DNA from: Nocardioides anomalus
Lineage (GTDB): Bacteria > Actinomycetota > Actinomycetes > Propionibacteriales > Nocardioidaceae
Direction: 5' to 3'
DNA length: 64,000 nucleotides
Assembly (NCBI RefSeq): GCF_011046535.1
Contig: NZ_CP049257.1
Coordinates: forward strand, 2,790,001 to 2,854,000
Shown: in pieces, positions 45,120 through 56,142 of the stretch
How the letters are laid out: each line of letters opens with the position of its first letter
How positions within the stretch are numbered: the first letter of the stretch is position 1
Made by a program: the position numbers and the translations under genes
Notes under the pieces: generated by a model
The model's input: the letters and a program-made list of their open reading frames with translations, nothing else
The model's database searches: none
What the model was told of the DNA's origin: nothing

Positions 45120-47699
45120 CTAGGCGACCGCGACGACGCCCAGCTCCGCCACCGACGTCAGCAGCTCGTTGCGCGGGATGACCCGCACGGTGTACCCGAA
45201 CGGCCCACCGCGGTCGAGCTCGACGTCGCCGTCGAACCGGTAGCGCCCACCGTCGTAGGTCTCCGCCAGCGCCAGGTCCCGCACCGTGACGTCGGCGAGC
45301 ACGTCGTTGCTGTCGATCTTGCCGTGCAGCACCTGCACGTGCACGTCGTCCGGCGCGAGGTCGCCCAGGGACACGAAGGCCCGCACGGAGAGCACCGCAC
45401 CGACCTCGGCGGCGTCACCGACGCCGGAGGACTCGACGTGCTCGACGCGGACCGATAGCCAGGCGCTCTTGACGCGCTTCTTCCAGGCCGCGAGCGTGGC
45501 CGCGCCGGTGTAGTCGGCGTTCAGCAGGCGCGCGTTGTGGCAGGCGGGGGCGTAGAGGTCGCGCACGTAGTCGCGGACCATGCGGGTGGCCAGCACCTTG
45601 GGGCCGAGGCTCTTGAGCGTGTGCCGGACCATCTCGAGCCAGCGGCCGGGGACGCCCTCGTGGTCGTGGTCGTAGAAGCGGGGCGCGACGTCGTTCTCGA
45701 TGAGGTCGTAGAGGGCCTCGGCCTCGAGGTCGTCGCGCTTGTCCACGTCGTCGACGCCGTCGGCGGTGGGGATCGCCCAGCCGTTGTCGCCGTCGTACCA
45801 CTCGTCCCACCAGCCGTCGAGGATGGAGAGGTTGAGCCCGCCGTTGAGGGCGGCCTTCATGCCGGAGGTGCCGCAGGCCTCGTAGGGACGCAGCGGGTTG
45901 TTGAGCCACACGTCGCAGCCGGGGTAGAGCGGCTTGGCCATGGCGATGTCGTAGTTGGGCAGGAAGACGATCCGGTGGCGCAGCTCGGGGTCGTCGGAGA
46001 GCCGGACGATGTCCTGGATCAGCTTCTTGCCGCCGTCGTCGGCGGGGTGGGCCTTGCCGGCGATGACGAGCTGGATGGGGCGCTCGGGGTGGAGCAGCAG
46101 GCGCTTGAGGCGCTCGGGGTCGCGCATCATCAGCGTGAGCCGCTTGTACGACGCGGCGCGGCGGGCGAAGCCGATGGTGAGCACGTCGGGGTCGAGGGCG
46201 TTGTCGATCCACTTGAGCTCGGCGGCGGCGGCACCGCGCTTGCGCCAGGAGCTGGCCAGGCGGCGGCGGGCGTCCTTGACGAGGCGCTCGCGCAGCACGC
46301 GCTTGACCGCCCAGACCTCGTTGCCGGGGACCTTGTCCACGACGGACAGGAACGCCTCGACGTCGTCGGTGTGCACGTCGGCGCCCTGGGAGGCGGCCAG
46401 GTCGAACATCTCGCGGGCCACCCAGCTGGGGGCGTGCACGCCGTTGGTGATCGAGCCGATCGGGACCTCGGCCTCGTCGAAGGCGGGCCACAGGCCGTTG
46501 AACATCTCCCGGCTCACGTGGCCGTGCAGCTGGGAGACGCCGTTGGCGCGCTGGGCCAGGCGGAACCCCATGACGGCCATGTTGAAGACGGTCGCGTCGC
46601 CGCCGGCGTAGTCCTCGGTGCCGAGGGCCAGCAGCTTCTCCAGCGGTACGCCGGGCGTCGCCCCGGTCTCGCCGGGGAAGTACTGCTCGACCAGGGTCCG
46701 CGGGAACCGGTCGATGCCGGCGGGGACCGGGGTGTGGGTGGTGAAGACGGTCGAGGCGCGACCCATCTCCAGCGCGGTGTCCCAGTCCACCTTCGGGCCG
46801 TCCTCGGCCACGGTCAGCTCGCGGATCCGCTCGATGCCGAGGAAGCCGGCGTGGCCCTCGTTGGTGTGGAAGACCTCGGGGGCGGGGTGGCCGGTGAGCC
46901 GGCAGAACACGCGCAGGGCGCGGACGCCGCCGACGCCGAGCAGCAGCTCCTGGCGCAGCCGGTGCTCGCTGTTGCCGCCGTAGAGGCGGTCGGTGATGTC
47001 GACGAAGTGCTGCGGGTTGCCCTCGACGTCGGTGTCCAGCATCAGCAGCGGGACGCGGCCGACCGAGGCCACCCAGATCCGGGCCACGAGCGGCGGGCCG
47101 TCGGGCATCTCGATCTCGATGCTGGCCCGGGTGCCGTCGGCCTCGCGCAGCAGCGAGATCGGCATCCCGTCGGGGTCGAGGACGGGGTAGCTCTCCTGCT
47201 GCCAGCCCTCGCGCGACAGCGACTGCTTGAAGTAGCCGTGCTTGTAGAGCAGGCCGACGCCGATGATCGGCGTGCCGAGGTCGCTGGCCGCCTTGAGGTG
47301 GTCACCGGCCAGGATGCCGAGGCCGCCGGAGTACTGCGGGAGCACGGCGGTGATGCCGAACTCGGGCGAGAAGTAGCCGATCGCGCGCGGGCCGTCCTGG
47401 ACCTTGCGCTGGTACCAGCGGTCCTCGGTGAGGTACGCCGTGAGGTCGGCCTGGACCGCGCCGAGCCGCTCCACGAAGCCGGGGTCGGAGGCCAGCTCCT
47501 CGAAGCGGGCCTTCGGCACCGCGCCCAGCAGCTTGACCGGGTCGCGGCCGGTGGACTCCCACAGCTCCGGGTCGACCTCGGCGAACACGTCCTGGGTCGG
47601 CGGGTGCCAGGACCACCTCAGGTTGTTCGCGAGGTCCCCCAGCGCCGAGAGCGCCTCGGGGAGCACAGGACGGACGGTGAACCGACGGATCGCACGCAC
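45120..47699 (-). CDS. glgP: Alpha-glucan phosphorylase
   Basis: This 859-residue PLP-dependent GT35 enzyme releases glucose-1-phosphate from alpha-1,4-glucan. It has the short actinobacterial N-terminus (RRFTVRPVLPEALSALGDLA), KPLYPGCDVWLNNPLRPYEA and the PLP-site region CGTSGMKAALNGGLNLSILD, then GWAIPTADGVDD. GTG start. It is divergent from glgE across a 316-bp intergenic region with a strong dyad, so synthesis and breakdown may be controlled together. Confidence 0.95.
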   Translation of the reverse strand: MRAIRRFTVRPVLPEALSALGDLANNLRWSWHPPTQDVFAEVDPELWESTGRDPVKLLGAVPKARFEELASDPGFVERLGAVQADLTAYLTEDRWYQRKVQDGPRAIGYFSPEFGITAVLPQYSGGLGILAGDHLKAASDLGTPIIGVGLLYKHGYFKQSLSREGWQQESYPVLDPDGMPISLLREADGTRASIEIEMPDGPPLVARIWVASVGRVPLLMLDTDVEGNPQHFVDITDRLYGGNSEHRLRQELLLGVGGVRALRVFCRLTGHPAPEVFHTNEGHAGFLGIERIRELTVAEDGPKVDWDTALEMGRASTVFTTHTPVPAGIDRFPRTLVEQYFPGETGATPGVPLEKLLALGTEDYAGGDATVFNMAVMGFRLAQRANGVSQLHGHVSREMFNGLWPAFDEAEVPIGSITNGVHAPSWVAREMFDLAASQGADVHTDDVEAFLSVVDKVPGNEVWAVKRVLRERLVKDARRRLASSWRKRGAAAAELKWIDNALDPDVLTIGFARRAASYKRLTLMMRDPERLKRLLLHPERPIQLVIAGKAHPADDGGKKLIQDIVRLSDDPELRHRIVFLPNYDIAMAKPLYPGCDVWLNNPLRPYEACGTSGMKAALNGGLNLSILDGWWDEWYDGDNGWAIPTADGVDDVDKRDDLEAEALYDLIENDVAPRFYDHDHEGVPGRWLEMVRHTLKSLGPKVLATRMVRDYVRDLYAPACHNARLLNADYTGAATLAAWKKRVKSAWLSVRVEHVESSGVGDAAEVGAVLSVRAFVSLGDLAPDDVHVQVLHGKIDSNDVLADVTVRDLALAETYDGGRYRFDGDVELDRGGPFGYTVRVIPRNELLTSVAELGVVAVA

Positions 47700-48015
47700 C
47701 CACCGACGCTAACGCAGGTTCTTTGATCGTTCCAAGCCTTCGTCCAGAACCCACCCGCCTGGACTACTCGTCGCCGTGCCGACCTGGCCATAACGGACGG
47801 GGTGGAGCGTCGTTGAGCCAGCGCGGGTGGGTGCGACATGGGGACGCACCCACCCGCACCTGCGTCGCGGCACGGTCCCGGCGAGGCCCCGGGAGCGCGT
47901 CCCCGAGACGGCCTGCACGAGTCGAGCAGGGGTGGGTACAGGGCGGTCGCTCGCGCTCGGTCCGCAGCGGTCCCGCGCTTGTCCCCCGCCCCCGTCGTCT
48001 CGCTAGGTTGGAGCA
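47700..48015. other. Divergent promoter region glgP/glgE
   Basis: These 316 bases have no supported gene. They contain the 35-bp dyad at 47823-47857 and several further GGGTGGG/CCCACCC runs (47749, 47932). Promoters for glgP (leftward) and glgE (rightward) must lie here; no clear -35/-10 pair could be fixed by eye. Confidence 0.6.
47823..47857. promoter_or_regulatory. 35-bp dyad between glgP and glgE
   Basis: GCGGGTGGGTGCG (47823-47835) and CGCACCCACCCGC (47845-47857) are perfect 13-bp arms around a 9-base loop. It lies centrally in the divergent region, 124 bp before the glgP start and 158 bp before the glgE start. An operator or an RNA hairpin in a leader are possible. Confidence 0.6.
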
Positions 48016-49983
48016 ATGGTCGGTCGCATCCCCGTCATGGACGTCATGCCCGTGGTCGACCTGGGCCGTCAGCCTGCCAAGGCGACGGTCGGCGAGCCGT
48101 TCCCCGTCCGCGCGACGGTCTTCCGCGAGGGCCACGACCGGCTCGCCGCCGAGGTCGTGCTGACCGGCCCGGACGGCGAGCAGCGACCCCCGGTGCGGAT
48201 GGTCAAGCACGAGACCGTCCCCGACCGCTACGACGCCTGGGTCACCCCGGACGCGACCGGCGCCTGGACCTTCGAGATCCACGCCTGGTCCGACCCGGTC
48301 GCCACCTGGGAGCACAACGCCGGGCTCAAGATCCCGGCCGGCGTCGACGTGGAGCTGATGTTCGAGGAGGGCAAGCTCCTGTGCCAGAAGGTCCTGGACC
48401 AGGTCGCGCCCGAGAGCGCCGAGGGCCAGGTCCTCCAGGGCGCGATCGACGCCGCCGGCGACCCCGGCCGGCCGCCGGCCGCGCGGCTGGCCGTGCTCCA
48501 GGACCCGGCCCTGGTCGAGGTGATGGAGCGCCACCCCCTCCGCGAGCTGGTCACCGTCGAGGGCCCCTACCCGGCGTACGCCGACCGCCCGCGAGCGCTC
48601 TGGGGCAGCTGGTACGAGTTCTTCCCCCGCTCCGAGGGCGCCTACCTCGACGAGGACGGGACGGCGGTCAGCGGGACCTTCCGCACCGCGGCCCAGCGCC
48701 TGGACGCGGTGGCCGCGATGGGCTTCGACGTGATCTACCTCCCCCCGATCCACCCGATCGGCGAGGTCAACCGCAAGGGACCCAACAACACGCTCACCCC
48801 CGGCCCGGCCGACCCGGGCAGCCCGTGGGCGATCGGGTCCAAGGACGGCGGCCACGACGCCGTGCACCCCGACCTCGGCACCCTCGAGGACTTCGACGCC
48901 TTCGTCGAGCACGCCCGCGGGCTCGGCCTCGAGGTGGCGCTCGACCTGGCCCTGCAGGCCGCTCCGGACCACCCGTGGGTCAAGACCCACCCGCAGTTCT
49001 TCACCACCCGGCTCGACGGCACCATCGCCTACGCCGAGAACCCGCCCAAGAAGTACCAGGACATCTACCCGATCAACTTCGACAACGACCCGGTCGGGAT
49101 CTGCCGCGAGGTGCTCCGCGTCGTCAAGCACTGGATGAGCCACGGGGTGCGGATCTTCCGGGTGGACAACCCGCACACCAAGCCGGTCGCGTTCTGGGAG
49201 TGGCTGCTCAAGGAGATCCGCCGCACCGACCCGGACGTGCTGTTCCTGGCCGAGGCCTTCACCAAGCCGCCGATGATGCACGGCCTCGGTGCGGTGGGCT
49301 TCCACCAGAGCTACACCTACTTCACCTGGCGCAACGCCAAGTGGGAGCTGGAGGAGTACCTCCGCGAGGTGTCGGCCGAGAGCGACCACGTGATGCGGCC
49401 CAACTTCTTCGTCAACACCCCCGACATCCTCCACGCCTACCTGCAGTACGGCGGGCCGGCGGCGTTCAAGATCCGCGCGGCGATCGCGGCCACCAGCGTC
49501 CCGAGCTGGGGCGTCTACGCGGGCTACGAGCTGTTCGAGCACGTGGCCGTGCGCCCGGGCAGCGAGGAGTACCTCGACAGCGAGAAGTACCAGATCCGGG
49601 TCCGCGACTGGGACGCCGCCGAGCGCGAGGGGCGCACGCTCGCGCCGTACCTCACCCGGCTCAACCAGATCCGGCGCGCCCACCCGGCGCTGCAGCTGCT
49701 GCGCAACACCGTGGTGCACAGCAGCGACGACGAGAACGTCCTGGTCTTCTCCAAACAGCGCGACGACGACGTGGTCATCACGGTCGTGAACCTGGACCCC
49801 CACGCCACCCGTGAGACCACCGTGCACCTCGACCTGCCCGCGCTGGGCATGGAGTGGGGCGACACCTTCGCCGTGCACGACGAGATCACCGGCCAGGAGT
49901 GGAGCTGGGGCCAGCACAACTACGTGCGACTCGACCCCTACGCGGAGCCGGCGCACGTCCTGAGCGTGAGGAGGAACGGTTGA
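48016..49983 (+). CDS. glgE: Alpha-1,4-glucan:maltose-1-phosphate maltosyltransferase
   Basis: This 655-residue GH13_3 enzyme extends alpha-glucan with maltosyl units from maltose-1-phosphate. It starts [20 protein letters not shown], has the nucleophile in [13 protein letters not shown], acid/base in [13 protein letters not shown] and FNWRN-like [14 protein letters not shown]. Length agrees with characterised GlgE. ATG start with TTGGAGCA upstream. It leads the glgE-treS-mak-glgB operon, a known actinobacterial route from trehalose to glucan. Confidence 0.97.
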   Translation: MVGRIPVMDVMPVVDLGRQPAKATVGEPFPVRATVFREGHDRLAAEVVLTGPDGEQRPPVRMVKHETVPDRYDAWVTPDATGAWTFEIHAWSDPVATWEHNAGLKIPAGVDVELMFEEGKLLCQKVLDQVAPESAEGQVLQGAIDAAGDPGRPPAARLAVLQDPALVEVMERHPLRELVTVEGPYPAYADRPRALWGSWYEFFPRSEGAYLDEDGTAVSGTFRTAAQRLDAVAAMGFDVIYLPPIHPIGEVNRKGPNNTLTPGPADPGSPWAIGSKDGGHDAVHPDLGTLEDFDAFVEHARGLGLEVALDLALQAAPDHPWVKTHPQFFTTRLDGTIAYAENPPKKYQDIYPINFDNDPVGICREVLRVVKHWMSHGVRIFRVDNPHTKPVAFWEWLLKEIRRTDPDVLFLAEAFTKPPMMHGLGAVGFHQSYTYFTWRNAKWELEEYLREVSAESDHVMRPNFFVNTPDILHAYLQYGGPAAFKIRAAIAATSVPSWGVYAGYELFEHVAVRPGSEEYLDSEKYQIRVRDWDAAEREGRTLAPYLTRLNQIRRAHPALQLLRNTVVHSSDDENVLVFSKQRDDDVVITVVNLDPHATRETTVHLDLPALGMEWGDTFAVHDEITGQEWSWGQHNYVRLDPYAEPAHVLSVRRNG

Positions 49984-51776
49984 GCACCGACGCGGGGACC
50001 GACCTGGAGGTCGTGGCGCCACCGGCCGAGCCGGTGGAGAGCACCGACACCGAGGCACCGCCGGACGCCGACCCGTTCCCGGACCAGGAGGGCAGCACGC
50101 CCGACTGGTTCAAGAGCGCGGTGTTCTACGAGGTGCTGGTCCGCTCCTTCCGCGACTCCAACGGCGACGGCACGGGCGACTTCCGCGGCCTCATCGAGAA
50201 GCTCGACTACCTGCAGTGGCTGGGCGTGGACTGCCTGTGGATCCCGCCGTTCTTCTCCAGTCCGCTGCGCGACGGCGGCTACGACGTCGCCGACTACGTC
50301 AACATCCTCCCCGAGATCGGGACCGTCGACGACTTCCACCTGTTCCTCGACGAGGCCCACAAGCGCGACATCCGCGTGATCATCGACTTCGTCATGAACC
50401 ACACGAGTGACCAGCACCCGTGGTTCCAGGCCAGCCGGGAGGACCCCGACGGCCCGTACGGCGACTTCTACGTCTGGTCCGACACCGACGACAAGTACCA
50501 GGACGCCCGGGTCATCTTCGTCGACACCGAGCCGTCGAACTGGACGTGGGACCCGGTGCGCCAGCAGTACTTCTGGCACCGGTTCTTCTCCCACCAGCCC
50601 GACCTGAACTTCGACAACCCGGCCGTGCACGACGCGATCCTCGAGGCCGTCGACTTCTGGTTCGACATGGGCCTCGACGGGTTCCGGCTCGACGCGGTGC
50701 CCTACCTCTACGAGCGCGACGGCACCAACGGCGAGAACCTCCAGGAGACCCACGCGTTCCTGAAGAAGGTGCGCCGCCACGTCGACGAGAAGTACCCCGG
50801 CAAGATCCTGCTGGCCGAGGCCAACCAGTGGCCGGCCGACGTCGTGGACTACTTCGGCGACTACGAGTCCGGTGGCGACGAGTGCCACATGTGCTTCCAC
50901 TTCCCCGTCATGCCGCGCATCTTCATGGCGGTGCGCCGCGAGTCGCGCTTCCCCATCTCGGAGATCCTCGAGCAGACCCCGGCCATCCCGTCGGGCTGCC
51001 AGTGGGGCATCTTCCTGCGCAACCACGACGAGCTGACCCTCGAGATGGTCACCGACGAGGACCGCGACTACATGTGGGACGAGTACGCCAAGGACCCCCG
51101 CATGAAGGCCAACATCGGCATCCGCCGGCGCCTGGCCCCGCTGCTGGACAACGACACCAACCAGATCGAGCTGTTCAACGCGCTGCTGCTCTCGCTGCCC
51201 GGCTCGCCGGTGCTCTACTACGGCGACGAGATCGGCATGGGTGACAACATCTGGCTCGGTGACCGGGACGGGGTGCGCACCCCGATGCAGTGGACGCCCG
51301 ACCGCAACGCGGGCTTCTCGTCGGCCACGCCCGGCAAGCTCCACCTGCCGGCCATCCAGGACCCCGTCTACGGCTACCAGAGCGTGAACGTCGAGGCCCA
51401 CCTGGAGAACCCCTCCTCGCTGTTGCACTGGATGCGCCGGATGCTCCAGATCCGCCGCCGCCACGACGCCTTCGGGCTCGGCTCGTTCGCCGACCTGGGC
51501 GGCTCCAACCCCTCGGTGCTGTCCTACGCCCGCGAGCACGTCGACGACGACGGCTCGACCGAGGTCGTGGTGTGCGTCAACAACCTGTCGCGGTTCCCCC
51601 AGCCGGTCGAGCTCGACCTGCGCCGCTTCGAGGGGATGGTGCCGGTCGAGCTGATCGGCGGTGCGCCGTTCCCGGCCATCGGCGAGCTGCCGTACCTGCT
51701 GACCCTGGGCGGCTACGGCTTCTACTGGTTCCGGCTGACCGCGGTCGACGACCCCGAGGAGGCGCAGCTCCTGTGA
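49980..51776 (+). CDS. treS: Trehalose synthase / maltose isomerase
   Basis: This 598-residue GH13_16 enzyme interconverts trehalose and maltose. It shows [35 protein letters not shown], the nucleophile in [16 protein letters not shown], acid/base in [17 protein letters not shown] and [12 protein letters not shown]. The TTG start overlaps the glgE stop (TTGA). An acidic N-terminal stretch of about 35 residues precedes the catalytic domain. It is separate from maltokinase rather than fused. Confidence 0.96.
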   Translation: MSTDAGTDLEVVAPPAEPVESTDTEAPPDADPFPDQEGSTPDWFKSAVFYEVLVRSFRDSNGDGTGDFRGLIEKLDYLQWLGVDCLWIPPFFSSPLRDGGYDVADYVNILPEIGTVDDFHLFLDEAHKRDIRVIIDFVMNHTSDQHPWFQASREDPDGPYGDFYVWSDTDDKYQDARVIFVDTEPSNWTWDPVRQQYFWHRFFSHQPDLNFDNPAVHDAILEAVDFWFDMGLDGFRLDAVPYLYERDGTNGENLQETHAFLKKVRRHVDEKYPGKILLAEANQWPADVVDYFGDYESGGDECHMCFHFPVMPRIFMAVRRESRFPISEILEQTPAIPSGCQWGIFLRNHDELTLEMVTDEDRDYMWDEYAKDPRMKANIGIRRRLAPLLDNDTNQIELFNALLLSLPGSPVLYYGDEIGMGDNIWLGDRDGVRTPMQWTPDRNAGFSSATPGKLHLPAIQDPVYGYQSVNVEAHLENPSSLLHWMRRMLQIRRRHDAFGLGSFADLGGSNPSVLSYAREHVDDDGSTEVVVCVNNLSRFPQPVELDLRRFEGMVPVELIGGAPFPAIGELPYLLTLGGYGFYWFRLTAVDDPEEAQLL

Positions 51777-53152
51777 CCCCGGACCCCCAGGTCATCTCGG
51801 ACTACCTGGACCGCACCCGCTGGTTCGGTGGCAAGGGACGCCCGTACGCCGTCACCGACGTCCGCACCGTCGCGCAGCTGCCCGACGGGCCGCCGCTGGT
51901 GGTCATCCACCTCGTGGAGGTCGCCTACACCGACCCCGAGGGTGGGACCGAGCTCTACCAGGTGCCGCTGAGCTTCTACGAGCACCCGAAGCACCGGCTC
52001 GACCACGCCTTCGTGGGCTGGTGGGAGGACGCCCAGCACGGCTGGGTGCACGCCTACGACGCGCTGCACGACCGCGACGCGATGGCCCTGTGGCAGCGCG
52101 CGTTCGCCTCGGCCGCGGACGGTGAGACCTCCGCTCCCCCGTTGGTCTTCCACCGGCTGCCGGGCCACGACCTCGACCTGGAGGCGCACTCCACGCTGTT
52201 CTCCGGCGAGCAGTCCAACTCCTCGGTGGCCTTCGGCGAGGACGCCCTGATGAAGGTGTTCCGCAAGGTCACCCCGGGGCTCAACCCCGACATCGAGATC
52301 CACGAGGCGCTCACCCGCAGCGAGTGCAGCAACATCGCCGCGCTCTACGGCTGGCTCGAGGCGGCCGACGACGACGGCGAGCCGCTGCAGCTGGCCATGA
52401 TCCAGCAGTTCCTGCGCACGGCCACCGACGGCTGGGACCTGGCGCTGGCCAGCGTCCGCAGCCTGTACGCCGACCCCGAGGTGCACGCCCACGACTCCGG
52501 CGGCGACTTCGCCGGCGAGGCCAACCGGCTCGGCGAGGCCCTGCGCGAGGTGCACGAGCGGCTGCGCGAGCAGTTCCCGACCGGCAGCACTGACACCGCC
52601 CAGCTGGCCGCGACCATGACCCAGCGCCTCGAGTCGGCCGTGGGTGCCGTGCCGGAGCTGGCCGAGCACGCCGACCGGCTCCGCGCGCTGTTCGCCCGCG
52701 TCGCGGGGCTCGGCTCGCTCGACGTCCAGCGGGTCCACGGCGACCTGCACCTCGGCCAGACCCTGCGCACCTCGCTGGCCTGGAAGCTCGTGGACTTCGA
52801 GGGCGAGCCCGTCAAGCCGCTGGCCGAGCGCCGGCTGCCCGACTCCCCGTGGCGCGACGTGGCCGGCATGCTGCGCAGCTTCGACTACGCCCCGCGCGTG
52901 GTCGAGCGCTCGCTGGGCACCTCCGACGACACCGACGCGGCGCTCGTCGCGACCCGCGCGGAGGAGTGGGCCGAGCGGAACAAGAACCACTTCCTGACGG
53001 CGTACGCCGGCGGTGGGCTGAGCGAGGCCGAGCACACGCTGCTCGACGCCTACGTCGCCGACAAGGCCGTCTACGAATCCGTCTACGAGACGCGCAACCG
53101 GCCGTCCTGGGTGGTCATCCCCCTCCAGGCCGTGGCCAGGATCGGAGCCTGA
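51773..53152 (+). CDS. mak: Maltokinase
   Basis: This 459-residue aminoglycoside-phosphotransferase-like kinase makes maltose-1-phosphate for GlgE. It has the Mak N-terminus ([20 protein letters not shown]), the ATP-site Lys in ALMKVFRKV, the catalytic loop VHGDLHLGQ and metal-binding VDFEGEP. GTG overlaps the treS stop (GTGA); the end overlaps glgB (TGATG). Typical length for free-standing Mak. Confidence 0.96.
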   Translation: MTPDPQVISDYLDRTRWFGGKGRPYAVTDVRTVAQLPDGPPLVVIHLVEVAYTDPEGGTELYQVPLSFYEHPKHRLDHAFVGWWEDAQHGWVHAYDALHDRDAMALWQRAFASAADGETSAPPLVFHRLPGHDLDLEAHSTLFSGEQSNSSVAFGEDALMKVFRKVTPGLNPDIEIHEALTRSECSNIAALYGWLEAADDDGEPLQLAMIQQFLRTATDGWDLALASVRSLYADPEVHAHDSGGDFAGEANRLGEALREVHERLREQFPTGSTDTAQLAATMTQRLESAVGAVPELAEHADRLRALFARVAGLGSLDVQRVHGDLHLGQTLRTSLAWKLVDFEGEPVKPLAERRLPDSPWRDVAGMLRSFDYAPRVVERSLGTSDDTDAALVATRAEEWAERNKNHFLTAYAGGGLSEAEHTLLDAYVADKAVYESVYETRNRPSWVVIPLQAVARIGA

Positions 53153-55362
53153 TGACCACCCCTCCCAGCAGCAGCACGAGCCCGTCCGTCCTGCCCGTCG
53201 ACGTCGCGCTGCTCGACCAGCTGGTCCGCGGCGAGCACGGCGACCCGCACGCGATCCTCGGCGCGCACCCGCACGACGGCGGCGTCACCGTGCGCGTGCT
53301 GCGACCGATGGCCCAGCGGGTCGCGGTGCGCCACGGCGACGGCACGACCTACGAGCTGACCCACGAGCACGAGGGCGTCTGGGTCGGCGTGCTGCCGGTC
53401 GAGGACGTCCCCGACTACCGCCTCGAGGTCGAGTACGGCGACGGGCACGCCCACGTCCAGGACGACCCCTACCGCTTCCTGCCCACCCTGGGCGAGGTCG
53501 ACCTGCACCTGATCAACGAGGGCCGCCACGAGCAGCTGTGGCAGGTCCTCGGCGCGCGGGTGCACCACTACGACACCCCGTTCGGCGACACCATCTCCGG
53601 CACGTCGTTCGCGGTCTGGGCGCCGGCCGCCCGCGCGGTCCGCCTGCTCGGCGACTTCAACGCCTGGAACGGCCGCGAGCACCCGATGCGCGAGCTCGGC
53701 AGCTCCGGGGTCTGGGAGCTGTTCATGCCCGACGTGGGCAGCGGCACGTCCTACAAGTACGCCGTGCTCGGTGCGGACGGGCAGTGGCGCGAGAAGGCCG
53801 ACCCGATGGCCACGTGGGCCGAGCAGCCGCCCGCGACCGCGTCCCGGGTCTTCGAGTCGACCTACGAGTGGGGCGACGAGGCGTGGATGGCGGTGCGCCC
53901 GGAGAAGCGGCACGTCCAGGAGCCGATGTCGGTCTACGAGATGCACCTGGCCTCGTGGCGCCGCGGCAAGACCTGGGAGGAGCTGGCCGAGGAGCTGCCG
54001 GCGTACCTCGCGGACCTGGGCTTCACCCACGTCGAGCTGATGCCGGTCATGCAGCACCCCTTCGGCGGCTCGTGGGGCTACCACGTCACGTCGTACTTCG
54101 CCGCGGACAGCCGCTTCGGCGACCCCGACGGCTTCCGGCTGCTGGTCGACAAGCTGCACCAGGCCGGGGTCGGCGTGATCCTGGACTGGGTGCCCGGCCA
54201 CTTCGCCACCGACCCGTGGGCGCTGGCCAACTTCGACGGCACCCCGCTCTACGAGGACCCCAACCCCCAGCGCGGCTGGCACAAGGAGTGGGGCTCGCAC
54301 ATCTTCAACTTCGGGCGCAACGAGGTGCGCAACTTCCTCTACGCCAACGCGCTGTTCTGGCTCGAGGAGTTCCACGCCGACGGCCTGCGGGTGGACGGCG
54401 TCGCCTCGATGCTCTACCTCGACTACTCCCGCGAGGAGGGCGAGTGGACGCCGAACAAGTACGGCGGCCGCGAGAACCTCGAGGCGGTGCAGTTCCTGCA
54501 GGAGATGAACGCCACCGTCTACAAGCGCACCCCCGGCGTCACCACCATCGCCGAGGAGTCGACGTCGTGGCCGCAGGTCACCGGACCGACCTCCTCGGGC
54601 GGCCTGGGCTTCGGCTTCAAGTGGAACATGGGCTGGATGCACGACTCGCTGCGCTACGTGCAGGAGGACCCGCTCTACCGCTCCTACCACCACGGCGAGA
54701 TGACGTTCTCGCTCGTCTACGCCTGGTCGGAGAACTACGTGCTGCCGATCAGCCACGACGAGGTCGTGCACGGCAAGGGCTCGCTGCTGCGCAAGATGCC
54801 CGGCGACCGCTGGCAGCAGCTGGCCAACCTCCGCGCGTACCTCGGCTTCATGTGGGCCCACCCGGGCAAGCAGCTGCTGTTCATGGGCGCGGAGATGGGT
54901 CAGGAGTCGGAGTGGGCCGAGGCCCGCGAGCTCGACTGGTGGCTGCTCGACCACCCCGAGCACCGCGGCGTGCACAGCCTGGTGCGTGACCTCAACCGGG
55001 TCTACACCGACTCCCCCGCGATGTGGCGCGACGACGACCCCGCCGGGTTCCAGTGGATCGACGCCAACGACGCGGGTCGCAACACGTTCTCCTTCATCCG
55101 CCGGCCGGTCTCCGCGGACGACCCGGACCTGGTGTGCTTGGCGAACTTCGCGGCCATCCCCCACGAGGGCTACCGGCTCGGCCTGCCGTCGACCGGCACG
55201 TGGGAGGAGGTCCTCAACACCGACGCGTCCTCCTACACCGGCTCCGGGGTCGGCAACATGGGCGGCGTCACGGCCGTGGCGGGCGACCACCTCGGCCAGC
55301 CGGCGTACGCCGACATCGTGGTGCCGCCCCTGGCCACGGTGTGGTTCCGCAAGGCCGACTAG
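53152..55362 (+). CDS. glgB: 1,4-alpha-glucan branching enzyme
   Basis: This 736-residue GH13_9 enzyme adds alpha-1,6 branches. It has an N-terminal beta domain (RGEHGDPHAILGAHPHDGGV), CBM48 (GTSFAVWAPAARAVRLLGDF), VYEMHLASW, GLRVDGVASMLYLDYSR with the nucleophile, IAEEST with the acid/base and LPISHDEVVHGKGSL. The ATG shares one base with the mak stop. It completes the four-gene operon. Confidence 0.97.
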   Translation: MTTPPSSSTSPSVLPVDVALLDQLVRGEHGDPHAILGAHPHDGGVTVRVLRPMAQRVAVRHGDGTTYELTHEHEGVWVGVLPVEDVPDYRLEVEYGDGHAHVQDDPYRFLPTLGEVDLHLINEGRHEQLWQVLGARVHHYDTPFGDTISGTSFAVWAPAARAVRLLGDFNAWNGREHPMRELGSSGVWELFMPDVGSGTSYKYAVLGADGQWREKADPMATWAEQPPATASRVFESTYEWGDEAWMAVRPEKRHVQEPMSVYEMHLASWRRGKTWEELAEELPAYLADLGFTHVELMPVMQHPFGGSWGYHVTSYFAADSRFGDPDGFRLLVDKLHQAGVGVILDWVPGHFATDPWALANFDGTPLYEDPNPQRGWHKEWGSHIFNFGRNEVRNFLYANALFWLEEFHADGLRVDGVASMLYLDYSREEGEWTPNKYGGRENLEAVQFLQEMNATVYKRTPGVTTIAEESTSWPQVTGPTSSGGLGFGFKWNMGWMHDSLRYVQEDPLYRSYHHGEMTFSLVYAWSENYVLPISHDEVVHGKGSLLRKMPGDRWQQLANLRAYLGFMWAHPGKQLLFMGAEMGQESEWAEARELDWWLLDHPEHRGVHSLVRDLNRVYTDSPAMWRDDDPAGFQWIDANDAGRNTFSFIRRPVSADDPDLVCLANFAAIPHEGYRLGLPSTGTWEEVLNTDASSYTGSGVGNMGGVTAVAGDHLGQPAYADIVVPPLATVWFRKAD

Positions 55363-55371
55363 CCTGCGCCT

Positions 55372-56142
55372 GTGAGTGATCCCGGGGGCGTCCGCGTCAC
55401 CACCGTCGGCGAGGGCGTCGCGCGCGTGGAGTGGCCCGAGGGCCAGCCCATCGAGGACGTGCAGGCGGCCGTGGCGCAGGCGTTGGCCGACCACGAGCGG
55501 GTCGAGGCGTGGGTGGACCCGACCGACCCGGGCGCCCAGCGCGTGGCCACCTGGTCGGGGCTGCGGCGCGAGGGCGTGATGCGCGGCGGGGTGGCGGTCG
55601 ACGGCGTCGCCACCGACCGGATCGTCTACGCGCGACTGGCCGGCGACCTGCCCGCCCAGGAGCCGGAGGGGTTCCGGGCCCTGCTCAACTCGTTCCTGCC
55701 GCGCAAGCGCGCGATCGCGCAGATGCTGGTCCGCGACCCCGAGGACCGGGTGCTGCTGTGCCGGCTGACCTACAAGCAGGACTGGGACCTGCCCGGCGGC
55801 GTGGTCGAGGTCGGCGAGTCGCCGCAGCTCGCGGTGACCCGCGAGATCGAGGAGGAGCTCGCGCTCCAGCTCCCCGCCGGCCGGCTGCTGCTCACCGACT
55901 GGCTGCCGCCGTGGAGCGGCTGGGACGACGCACTGTGCCTGGTCTTCGACGGCGGCGTGCACGACCCGTCGATCCTCGACGACGTGGTGCGCCAGGAGCG
56001 CGAGATCCGCGACGCGGCGTTCTGCACGCTTCAGGAGGTGCGCGAGCGCTGCGCCGACTTCACCGCCCGCCGGATCGCCTCGGCCCTCGACAACGTCCAG
56101 ACCGGCGGCGGCACGGCGTACTCGGAGTCGGGCCGGGTCTGA
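55372..56142 (+). CDS. Nudix hydrolase with an N-terminal GNAT-like remnant
   Basis: The 256-residue protein has a full Nudix box, GGVVEVGESPQLAVTREIEE followed by ELAL, near residues 140-163. The first 90 residues (AWVDPTDPGAQRVATWSGLR, REGVMRGG) look like the C-terminal half of a GNAT acetyltransferase (recalled pattern). It hydrolyses a nucleoside diphosphate derivative; substrate unknown. GTG start 9 bp after glgB. The last 112 bp overlap the convergent GAF gene. Confidence 0.85.
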   Translation: MSDPGGVRVTTVGEGVARVEWPEGQPIEDVQAAVAQALADHERVEAWVDPTDPGAQRVATWSGLRREGVMRGGVAVDGVATDRIVYARLAGDLPAQEPEGFRALLNSFLPRKRAIAQMLVRDPEDRVLLCRLTYKQDWDLPGGVVEVGESPQLAVTREIEEELALQLPAGRLLLTDWLPPWSGWDDALCLVFDGGVHDPSILDDVVRQEREIRDAAFCTLQEVRERCADFTARRIASALDNVQTGGGTAYSESGRV

